From the NCBI GenBank assembly GCA_964637365.1, contig CAZWWH010000003.1, positions 38,149 to 102,148 of the forward strand: a DNA stretch of 64,000 nucleotides, in the 5' to 3' direction. This document shows positions 1 to 7,749 of the stretch, in pieces. The translations under genes and the position numbers were made by a program. The notes below the pieces were generated by a model, which worked only from the letters and a program-made list of their open reading frames with translations, did no database searches and was not told the DNA's origin. The first letter of the stretch is position 1, and each line of letters opens with the position of its first letter. The stretch comes from Cryptoclostridium sp964637365 (GTDB taxonomy: Bacteria; Bacillota; Dehalobacteriia; UBA7702).

Positions 1-1358
1 AAGGCTCCCTTAAGGGAACCGTTGCCGATGGTCTGAAATTTTTCTCTGGGAACATCGGGATACATCCCGATGGTGATGGCGGACTCCAAATTGATGTGCT
101 CCCCGAACCCACCGACCGTATAAATGACATCAATATCGTCGGGACGCACCTCTGTGGCCTCCAGCAAACAGGCCACCATGGTGTTGGCCGCAGCTTTGGT
201 ATCACGGAAGGCCAAAATGTCGCCTTCCGTAAAATACAGATCCTCCCCTGCGGCGGTTTCCTCCGCGTAAGCGTAAATAATGGCGGGCGCCCCGTCTTTT
301 TCCACAATGCGCGGGGAGGCCTCGGGAATCAATTTCCCCTGCTTGTCCATATAGCCGTTTAAAAGCATTTCCGCCAGTAAATCCACGATTCCGGAGCCAC
401 AGATGCCAATGGCGGGCTTATCCTCAATGGTAGAATAGGTAAAGCAGTCGCCGTCAATGGCTACGCGGGAAACGGCACCGGGCTTGGCACGGCTGCCAAA
501 CTTGCTGATTCCCCCTTCCAAAGCGGGTCCTGCGGCGCCGGCGCCGGCGAAAAGAAAGTCCTTGTTGCCGATGACCATTTCACCGTTGGTACCGATATCC
601 ATATAAAGGCCCAATCGGTCACTGTCCACCATATCCACCGTAAGGAGGCCGCTGATAATATCGCCGCCGAGGTAGTTAGCGATGGAAGGAATACAGTACA
701 CCATTCCGCGGAAGTCAAGGCCCAATTCACTGCCATGGAGGAAGCCAATATCGTTGAAGGTCGGGGCAAAAGGGGTCATAAAAACGCAAAAGGCGTCAAC
801 GCCCATGAGAAGGTGAATCATGGTGGTATTGCCGCCCACCACCATCAGGGAGGCATTGCAAGGGTCCATACCGGACAGGGCTTCCATTTGGACAAGCAGA
901 CATTGAAACGCTTCCACCACGCAGCGCTGTAGCTCTTTCAGATGGGCCTCATCATCTTTACCGTAAAAAATACGGCTCAAGATTTCCTCCCCATAGGCAA
1001 TTTGAGGATTGGCAGCGCCATCGGCAGCCAAAACCTCTCCGCTGTTCAGGTCCACCAGCTCCATGGCAATCATAGTGCTGCCCAAGTCCACGGCAAGGCC
1101 GTAATGGGAGGCGGAGGTATCGCCGGACTCCAGAGCCGTGATTTCCCAACGTTTTCCTGTCCAAACCAAGGTGACGGTGAGCTTCCAATTTTGTTCCCGA
1201 AAGGCTCGATAATCTCTGCGCAACACTGTATAGGAAAGCTCCGTCTCCCCAACCAAAGGAATCAAAGCGCGGAGCAGGCGCTCTTTATCGGCAGTCACGT
1301 CGCCGACTTGCGGCTCCGGCAATTCGATATAGATCTTTTTACTCAAAGGATTCATCAT
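1..1358 (-). CDS. ASKHA-type corrinoid-protein reductive activator (C-terminus beyond window)
   Basis: Read on the minus strand from ATG 1358 (or in-frame ATG 1355), with GGAG a few bases upstream, and open to the window edge. The protein has the ASKHA fold motifs of the RACo/RamA-like family (DUF4445): a phosphate-binding segment 'AVDLGSTMIAMEL', 'GNTTMIHLLMG', 'YMDIGTNGEMVIG' and 'GAGAAGPALEGG'. Family members use ATP to drive reduction of cob(II)alamin to cob(I)alamin in corrinoid methyltransferase systems, which fits the adjacent MttB genes. The first residues correspond to the linker that normally follows an N-terminal [2Fe-2S] ferredoxin domain, and no CX4-5CX2C motif is visible, so that domain is absent here or replaced by another protein. 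The C-terminus is outside the window. Family call is strong; the exact partner corrinoid protein is not in view. Confidence 0.85.
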   Translation of the reverse strand, partial: MMNPLSKKIYIELPEPQVGDVTADKERLLRALIPLVGETELSYTVLRRDYRAFREQNWKLTVTLVWTGKRWEITALESGDTSASHYGLAVDLGSTMIAMELVDLNSGEVLAADGAANPQIAYGEEILSRIFYGKDDEAHLKELQRCVVEAFQCLLVQMEALSGMDPCNASLMVVGGNTTMIHLLMGVDAFCVFMTPFAPTFNDIGFLHGSELGLDFRGMVYCIPSIANYLGGDIISGLLTVDMVDSDRLGLYMDIGTNGEMVIGNKDFLFAGAGAAGPALEGGISKFGSRAKPGAVSRVAIDGDCFTYSTIEDKPAIGICGSGIVDLLAEMLLNGYMDKQGKLIPEASPRIVEKDGAPAIIYAYAEETAAGEDLYFTEGDILAFRDTKAAANTMVACLLEATEVRPDDIDVIYTVGGFGEHINLESAITIGMYPDVPREKFQTIGNGSLKGA

Positions 1359-1444
1359 TCATTCTCCATTCTTCGGGATTTCCTTTATTAAAACTTCGAT
1401 ACATTCCATCAAATCCCTTTAGAAAATTTTACTGACGACAAAAT

Positions 1445-1636
1445 CTCCCGTCGTAAGACGGGAGATCGCAGATTGTCGTAAAACCCAGTTTTTCGGCAAG
1501 ATGATAGCCTGTTAAGAAAGGCTTAGAATCAGTAAAACTTCCTGAGCCGCGGACACGCCGTTACCCAAATGTACATAAGTGGTCGCATGCTCAGGAATTT
1601 TGCTGATGATCAGGCTTTATCGGCGGGAGATCGTTC
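1445..1636. repeat. Structured dispersed repeat, copy 1 (palindrome-flanked core)
   Basis: First of three copies of a core of about 160 nt (core 1469-1625). It opens with the hairpin CTCCCGTC-gtaa-GACGGGAG and ends with a partial copy of it (GGCGGGAGATCG against GACGGGAGATCG). Inside are a TTGTCG...CGGCAA hairpin, AGCCT...AGGCT, and a 9-bp stem TTCCTGAGC/GCTCAGGAA enclosing a variable hairpin. It lies between the 3' end of an APC permease gene and the start of the activator gene. Other copies are at 41556-41755 and 57236-57447. Confidence 0.85.
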
Positions 1637-1650
1637 CATAAGATAAGATA

Positions 1651-3012
1651 CTATTGAGAAGAATGGCGAATGAAATACTCGCCAAGAAGCAGCACCAAAG
1701 ATGTGCCCAAAAACAAACCAAGGCAGGCAGTGATATCCAACGGTTTTCCCGGCGTGAAAAGGATCACAGCAATAGTCAGAATCAAAACAAGCTGCTCCAC
1801 ACGGGCGAAAACAGTCCCTACCATAGAGGGGCCAAACATATGATAAGCCCCTTTGACACGGCCCTTTTCCCTCTTCAATTTCAAATATGCCTGAAAGTTA
1901 ATGATATAAGGTATGAGGAAAATAATATTGGTAAAGGAAAACAGCGTCCAAAATAGTTCCATTGCGCTGCGGGCCACTAGGCCGTAAGCAATGGCAATGA
2001 TTGTCCCCACGGTTCCCGTAATAAGCAAAGCGCCCATGGGAACCTGGTTGGCGGTGTGCATTTTGCCAAAGACCTTGGGCAGCTCACCGTCTTTGGCCGC
2101 TACAGCGGCCATACGTCCGGCGCCGGAGATCCAGGTCACTGCCTGGGCGAAAAGGACCAAAAGAAAAATCAAGCCTATGATGAAAACCACTGTTTTGGTC
2201 AAGGTTGGCGACAATGGCGCTAAAAGAAAGCAGTCCATTATGGCGTCTACGATGGTCATACGGTCCAGAGGGACGACGATCAAAATAGCGAAAATCGTGA
2301 CAACATACAAACCCGAGATAAAAAAAGTATTGGCAATGGTGGCTTTCGGCACATCTTTCCTGGGGTTCTTCATGCGATTGCCCATGGAGGACATGACCTC
2401 AAATCCCAGGTAATTGTAGACAAGAGCGGAGAGAAACAGAAAGCTTTCATCAAGCCGCGGAAGAAACGACGCAAGGGAAAGGTCATTGGCCGGGGCATTG
2501 CCCTTTCGCAGATAATATAGAGCCATGAAACACATCGCAGCTACAATCAAAATTTTACAGGCAGCGGAAAGATTGGAAAGCCGAGTCGCTGAGCGCAAGG
2601 GCCGCAAACCGAAAAGGACGACGCACCAAATGCAGGCAACCGCCATAATAAGCTGAAATAAAAAGCCTACATCACCTAGGAAAATCTGGCAAAAAACATT
2701 TACCATAAAAATACAGGTAGAAGGAATCCAAATGGCGTTGTTGACCCAATAGAGCCAGGACATCCTAGCGCCCCAGCGGGGACCGTAGGCCATTTTCACC
2801 CAAGCGTACATTCCACCCTCTGCGGGATAGGAGGAGCCCATTTCCGCCATAATCAGACCCGAAGGAAAGAAAAAGGCCAGAGAAATGATGAGAGACCAAG
2901 TAATGGCGGAGGCGCCCATGGAAGCAACAGGTCCCACGGTGTCCAGAAAAAACATTGTACAGATCATACCCAGGAATATGTCTTTTCGTCTAAGAATACA
3001 AGGATCATTCAT
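1651..3012 (-). CDS. APC-family amino acid/amine permease
   Basis: A 453-residue integral membrane protein with about 12 hydrophobic segments and APC superfamily (COG0531) features, including the helix-1 area 'DTVGPVASMGASAITWSL' and a later 'SYPAEGGMYAWVKMAYGPRWG' stretch. It likely imports an amino acid, amine or betaine for the neighbouring methyltransferases; the substrate is inferred from context only. The start ATG follows GAGGAGG with good spacing. It sits 34 bases downstream of a paralogous permease, in the same operon. Its stop codon is TAG, which could be partly read through if the cell decodes UAG as pyrrolysine (next in-frame stop about 19 codons on). Repeat copy 1 separates it from the activator gene. 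Confidence 0.85.
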   Translation of the reverse strand: MNDPCILRRKDIFLGMICTMFFLDTVGPVASMGASAITWSLIISLAFFFPSGLIMAEMGSSYPAEGGMYAWVKMAYGPRWGARMSWLYWVNNAIWIPSTCIFMVNVFCQIFLGDVGFLFQLIMAVACIWCVVLFGLRPLRSATRLSNLSAACKILIVAAMCFMALYYLRKGNAPANDLSLASFLPRLDESFLFLSALVYNYLGFEVMSSMGNRMKNPRKDVPKATIANTFFISGLYVVTIFAILIVVPLDRMTIVDAIMDCFLLAPLSPTLTKTVVFIIGLIFLLVLFAQAVTWISGAGRMAAVAAKDGELPKVFGKMHTANQVPMGALLITGTVGTIIAIAYGLVARSAMELFWTLFSFTNIIFLIPYIINFQAYLKLKREKGRVKGAYHMFGPSMVGTVFARVEQLVLILTIAVILFTPGKPLDITACLGLFLGTSLVLLLGEYFIRHSSQ

Positions 3013-3046
3013 GGGGACGCCTCCTCTCTGATGAGACTATGACACG

Positions 3047-4456
3047 TTACTTTTGCAATTTCTTTTTACGGTTCAGATTAAAGATTTCTCCAAGCCCAAG
3101 ACCGATTAGGAAGCCGATACCCAGGGCGATACCGGTGACCCAATCAATGGGTTGACCCGGCACCCAGAAGAAGAGCACCATGGTGAAGATAATTATAATT
3201 TGACAGAAACGGCCTGCCAGAATACCAAACCCATCGGAACCGGGGAAGCGGTAGCCTCGTTGCGTTGCTTTGTCATTTTTTCTCAGCTTGATAAAAGCGG
3301 AGCAACAGAAAATAAAAGGAATCAAGAAAATCAAGCTAGTAAAGGAGAACAGGGTCCAAAAAAGGTCGCTGGCTGTGCCTCCGACGAAAGAGGCCAGCAA
3401 ACCGTAAACGATAATCAGCGTGGTGCTGACAATACCAATGATCACAGAGCTGCCGAGAGGCGCTCCTTTTTTAGTGGTTTTGCCAAACACCTTAGGCAGT
3501 TCATTGCTTTCGGCGGACTCAATTGCCATATATCCCGCCGCCTGGAGCCAAGCAGGGCCTTGGGATACCAGGGTATAAAGGAAAATAAGGCCTACGATCA
3601 CATAGAGAGCCGTGCCGAGGCCGCCGTCAAAGGTCAGAATAAAGCAATTCAGGATACCATTGATGATGTCGATTTCCTCCGCCGGGGTGATGACGCACAT
3701 GGCAAAAGTAAAAAGAATGTAGATGCCGATAATCAAAACGAGGCTCAGAACAATCATGCGGGGCAAATCCTTGGCAGGATTTTTGATATTGCTGCCGCCG
3801 ATGGCGCTGATGGCGTCGAAGCCCATGACATTGTAGATCAAGGCAGGGAAAAAGGCAAAGGCCGCGCCGATGGTGGGCTGAAAGGCTGCGGCGGAAAATT
3901 TCGTAGCGGTTTGGCCGCCATTTTTCACGAAATAAATGATGGCGCAAATTACCAGACAACCGACGATGGTAAGTTTGGCGACACCGCCTAAATTACGCAT
4001 TTTGGTAGATTCGTTTTGGGGTTGAGACGCCAGAAGTACATAGAGCCAAACGAGCACACAGGACAGAGCCAAATAGATGAAAAAAGAGATTTCCAAACCA
4101 AACAGAAGGTTCAGCATCTGGCTGACAACGTCCATCACGAAAATCGTGGCGGAGGCAACCCAAACAGCGTTGTTCAGCCAATAATACCAGGCGGTTCTGG
4201 CTGCATAGTCGGCTCCCAGGGAGATCTTGACCCAATGGTAAAGCCCCCCATCCGAGGGATAGGTGGAGCTCAGCTCCGCAGTCATTAACGCCATGGGCAA
4301 AAAGAAAATAACGCCTAAGATTAAATACCATGTAATGGAGCTAATTCCCATTGCCGAAGAGGCGATGCCGGAATCCAGAAAGAGCATGAGAACGATAATC
4401 CCCAAAAACAAGTCAATGGCGCTTAGTTTTTTAGGCTGGGAGGTAGTTGTTGTCAT
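3047..4456 (-). CDS. APC-family amino acid/amine permease
   Basis: About 469 residues with some 12 transmembrane segments, clearly paralogous to the following permease (shared 'SAMGISSITW' near helix 1 and 'YPSDGGLYHWVKISLG'). APC transporters move amino acids, amines or related solutes by cation symport or exchange. I start it at ATG 4456, eight bases after AAGGAG, rather than at the in-frame GTG 4465 that overlaps the Shine-Dalgarno sequence. It lies between the UAG-containing mttB and the second permease, so delivery of a methylated amine or betaine is a reasonable inference. Two permeases side by side could mean two substrates or an uptake/product-exchange pair. Confidence 0.85.
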   Translation of the reverse strand: MTTTTSQPKKLSAIDLFLGIIVLMLFLDSGIASSAMGISSITWYLILGVIFFLPMALMTAELSSTYPSDGGLYHWVKISLGADYAARTAWYYWLNNAVWVASATIFVMDVVSQMLNLLFGLEISFFIYLALSCVLVWLYVLLASQPQNESTKMRNLGGVAKLTIVGCLVICAIIYFVKNGGQTATKFSAAAFQPTIGAAFAFFPALIYNVMGFDAISAIGGSNIKNPAKDLPRMIVLSLVLIIGIYILFTFAMCVITPAEEIDIINGILNCFILTFDGGLGTALYVIVGLIFLYTLVSQGPAWLQAAGYMAIESAESNELPKVFGKTTKKGAPLGSSVIIGIVSTTLIIVYGLLASFVGGTASDLFWTLFSFTSLIFLIPFIFCCSAFIKLRKNDKATQRGYRFPGSDGFGILAGRFCQIIIIFTMVLFFWVPGQPIDWVTGIALGIGFLIGLGLGEIFNLNRKKKLQK

Positions 4457-4525
4457 TGCAAACACTCCTTTTTATGAGATTAGAAGTCTCTCCGGGCGGT
4501 GTTGCCGCCCGGAGGTATGTTCTTG

Positions 4526-6001
4526 TTAAGAAATAATACCAAGATCACGTTCTTCTTTTTCAATGATTTCCCGAATGGTGCCAGCGGCGTATTCAGAAAG
4601 AGGCGCGGGATTATGGGTTTCCAAAATGCGGCGGGCTTCCTCATCGCAGCGGGTCTTAATGTCCACAGAGCCCTCCAGCACCCAATTTTCCATCATGTTG
4701 CGGTCGATAAATTTGGGGGCGGACTGATAGCCTCTTGTTTTGGACACTGTGTTTGGTTCGGTAAGGTGGTTGCCGCCAGGACCAACACGGAGAACAGAGT
4801 CAACATCGAGCGTCTCGTCATTCACAGGGATGCCCTGAAGCGTGTAACGAATCATGCCGGCAAATTCGTCGTCCATGACCATCTGGCCATAGCCTAAGGT
4901 AATGCCAGATTCCAACATTCCCAGCCCGTAAATGAGATTGGCGCCTGCCAATGCTGGTAAGAGAGCTGTCAATGTTTTTTCGTGGCCCGCTTGGATATCA
5001 GGTAATTTGCTATCTGCCTATGAACCCGCTACAAAGCTGGGAATTTGGTAGAATTGGGCCATTTTGGCCACGGCGGCGCTGATCATTCCCAGTTCGGGAC
5101 AACCAACAGTAGCAATCGCACGGCGGAGATCCATAGCAGTGGTGGAACTGCCGTAGGTGCAAGGGTTACCGGGATTTACGAGCTGAATCATTACGATGTA
5201 GGAAAGAATTTCCGCATTGTGTACAGTGAGAGTACCCGCTAAAGTAACAGGGGTGGACCCGCCGGCCATAGCCATAGACAGAGGGTTGCAGGGAAGACCA
5301 ACCGATGCGTATTCGATCAACTGTTCAGTATTTCCTTCGGGAAGAGTAAGAGGACTTACCGGGCAGCCACCGCCGGAAATAATAGGACGGTCTTTCAATT
5401 TGTCTTTGCCTCCAACGATGGCGGCTGCCATTTCAATGGCCAATTTTGCCTGATGGGCACTATCAGCCCCCTGGCTCTGATGCTTGGTGGTATTAGAAAG
5501 AGTTGCTTCCGTATTATGAAGCATAGCAACTCTTTCGTCTTTGTCACTGGCATATAAAGTATCTTCGATCACATCAATGTTGGGAAGAACATCGACGAGA
5601 CGGGCAACATCAGCAATATCTTGTTTTACTGAAGGACGTCGTTCTCCGGTATAAGGGTCAATAACCATGATCCCCTGACCAAAAGTGAGAAAATTGACGC
5701 GACCGCTTTCCAAAACAACATCATTTTTGGGGTCGCGGCCAGCCATAAGAACTCTGGGCGGAGCTTTCCGTACGGAATCTTCAACAAGCCATGCGGGAAT
5801 TCTTACGATTTTCTTTTCATGGTCCACACGGCAGCCACCGGCTTCAAAAATCTCAATGGCCCGTTCACTCTCGCAGAAGACGCCAGTGGTTTCCAGTAAC
5901 TCTAACGTCGCCAGATGGATGCGTTTACACTCTTCTTCCGAGAAAACATTGAGACTGAAGCCGGAAAAAAGGCCTCGTCCACAAGGAATATTTCTTCTCA
6001 T
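4526..6001 (-). CDS. mttB: Trimethylamine methyltransferase MttB with in-frame UAG (probable pyrrolysine, residue 328)
   Basis: Read straight through, this minus-strand frame is 492 codons (1476 bases) with one internal TAG at 5018-5020. Before the TAG is the MttB barrel with 'FVAGS'; after it, still in frame, 'ADSKLPDIQAGHEKTL' continues into 'LLPALAGANLIYGLGMLESG', the conserved C-terminal half. Pyrrolysine in trimethylamine:corrinoid methyltransferase sits exactly in this motif, just before the (A/S)D-x-K...D-x-QAG stretch. The enzyme transfers a methyl group from trimethylamine to a corrinoid protein. There is a clear AAGGAAGG before the ATG, no frameshift, and no decay on either side. 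A nonsense pseudogene is the alternative, but a random stop at this codon is unlikely. The pylTSBCD genes and the cognate corrinoid protein are not in the window. Confidence 0.88.
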
Positions 6002-6052
6002 AGGTTGAACCTTCCTTTCTTTTTGCCTCTTATTTTTAGTTGAGGTTTAAAA

Positions 6053-7474
6053 TCATTGATCCTTCAGCGTTGCTTCAGCTTTGGCTGCGATTTTATCCAA
6101 TTCCGAAACAAGGGCGCTGTCAAAGTCCGGTGCGGTGTGGGTGGCCAAAATATGATCCATTTTTTCCTTGGCTGCTTGGCGATGGTTTTCAAAGCCCTGA
6201 GCAAAGAGGAAGGAATTTTCCGCCTTATCCGTAAAGATATTTTCTTTGAAATTCATGAAGGTATGTTCATGATCTAAGAAGTGACCTCTGGGCCCTTGTT
6301 CCTTAATGACATCCAAAGCCAGGGTATCATCGTTGATTTCAAAATTGCGGAAATAGGCTTTGGCGTAGCGAAGAACTTCCAAGTCCAAAACCACATCAAT
6401 GATAGAACTGCTGAGGCAGCTTTCTCTAGTTCCAATCCAGCAAGCCACATCCACACGAGTCATCAGTTTCATGGCGCAGCGGAACACATTGCGTTCAAAC
6501 CCTGCTTTGGTGGAAAAATCCTTGTATTCCACACTGCATCCCATAGCGGAAGGCATATTGTAAAAACGGGCCATATCGCAGTCAGCGGCGCTCAAAAGCA
6601 CATATTCGCAGTTTTCGTAGTCAATGCCGCCGTCAAAGAGATTCGGAGCGCCTGCGTCGGAAGCATAGAAAACTCTGGCGTCTTCAGCAGCGCATTTTGC
6701 CACCATGTAGCAGGCCAGGTTTTCACTGTTGACCAACAATGTGGAGGCGGCGAAGGTAGCCGGGGATGTGGTGGTCATTTGAGGAAGGGACATGGGGATA
6801 ATGGGAACCCCGGCCCGGGCCGATTCCACAATCGCATCGGCGATGCCATGTTCAATGGCCAAAGGAGTGGTAGGAGCAGAAAGCAGGGATAAGACAGGAT
6901 TTTGTCGGAAAGCCTCGCTGCCGCCGGCAATGGCTTGGGCCATTTCGATTTGATACTTCGCCAATTTCCCCGAAGCTGAGGAGCATTGAACGTGCTTGCC
7001 AATGTTGCGAAGGGCGATTTCCGTGGCCTTGAATTCCTGCAATTCACCGGCATATTCCCCTGGCATCATCAAAGGCCAGAAGCAGTCCATTTCTGGAGAG
7101 GCGTCGGCCAGAATAGAGAGCTGACGTAAATCCTCTTCTGTTGCATAGCGGTTTTTACCTGTCTCTTCGTCGTAAATGTAAGGGACATACCCAGCGGTGG
7201 TGCTGAAGGGATGGGTTACTGAGGGAACTTGTTTACGGTAAGCTTCGGTATAAGCGCCGATGGGAAATTCATGGACGATGAGTTTCAGGAACTCCTCCGT
7301 CATTTCCTTGGGGAAGCGAACGTTTTCACCAATGACCTTGGCGCCTCTGGCGGCCAGCATATCACGGACTTTTTCGCTGCCGATAATGACGCCAACCTCC
7401 TCTAAAAGTTGAAGGGAGCATTGATGAATGCTTTCCTGTTCGTTTCTGTCCATCATTGATAAAATTGAGCGCAT
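6053..7474 (-). CDS. MttB-superfamily corrinoid methyltransferase without pyrrolysine
   Basis: A 473-residue complete member of the MttB superfamily. At the place where true MttB has pyrrolysine it reads 'MGCSVEYKDFSTKAGFE', all sense codons. Non-pyrrolysine members demethylate quaternary amines such as glycine betaine, proline betaine, carnitine or gamma-butyrobetaine (MtgB, MtpB, MtcB, MtyB types); which substrate applies here cannot be told from sequence. AGGAGG sits eight bases before the ATG. It is the first gene of the operon, immediately downstream of a sigma-54 promoter. The pairing suggests one enzyme for a quaternary amine and one for trimethylamine. Confidence 0.88.
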   Translation of the reverse strand: MRSILSMMDRNEQESIHQCSLQLLEEVGVIIGSEKVRDMLAARGAKVIGENVRFPKEMTEEFLKLIVHEFPIGAYTEAYRKQVPSVTHPFSTTAGYVPYIYDEETGKNRYATEEDLRQLSILADASPEMDCFWPLMMPGEYAGELQEFKATEIALRNIGKHVQCSSASGKLAKYQIEMAQAIAGGSEAFRQNPVLSLLSAPTTPLAIEHGIADAIVESARAGVPIIPMSLPQMTTTSPATFAASTLLVNSENLACYMVAKCAAEDARVFYASDAGAPNLFDGGIDYENCEYVLLSAADCDMARFYNMPSAMGCSVEYKDFSTKAGFERNVFRCAMKLMTRVDVACWIGTRESCLSSSIIDVVLDLEVLRYAKAYFRNFEINDDTLALDVIKEQGPRGHFLDHEHTFMNFKENIFTDKAENSFLFAQGFENHRQAAKEKMDHILATHTAPDFDSALVSELDKIAAKAEATLKDQ

Positions 7475-7521
7475 AAGAAATACCTCCTGAATGATTCATT
7501 TTGTTTGTTGCCCATTCATAA

Positions 7522-7537
7522 TGCAAAGAAGGTGCCA
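7522..7537 (-). promoter_or_regulatory. Sigma-54 (-24/-12) promoter of the methyltransferase operon
   Basis: On the minus strand TGGCAC (7537-7532), five bases, then TTGCA (7526-7522): an exact match to the sigma-54 consensus TGGCAC-N5-TTGCW. It lies about 50 bases upstream of the first methyltransferase ATG and next to the gene for a sigma-54 activator. Confidence 0.9.
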
Positions 7538-7723
7538 AAAATCTAAAAAAAATCCGTTTTTCACTGAAAATCAATGAAAAACGAATCCTATGCTGGTTTT
7601 TATGTTAAAAAATTTTTTATTCAGGTCATTGTTTTTTTGCCCAAACATACCAAAATCAAAAAAAGACGCAAGCCAATTTGATACACTTATGATACATTAT
7701 AGATTCTTAATAAATACACAATA

Positions 7724-7746
7724 TGACAGAATGAGACAGAATGTCA
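7724..7746. promoter_or_regulatory. Possible upstream activator site for the sigma-54 activator
   Basis: TGACA and TGTCA form an inverted pair 23 bases end to end, about 190 bases upstream of the sigma-54 promoter. That distance suits an enhancer-binding protein, but the arms are short and the call is tentative. Confidence 0.3.
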
Positions 7747-7749
7747 CAG

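Noticed and set aside
4526..6001. Treating mttB as two separate genes or as a nonsense pseudogene
   Set aside because: The frame is unbroken, both halves are well conserved, and the stop is UAG at the known pyrrolysine position. The downstream piece has no ribosome-binding site of its own.
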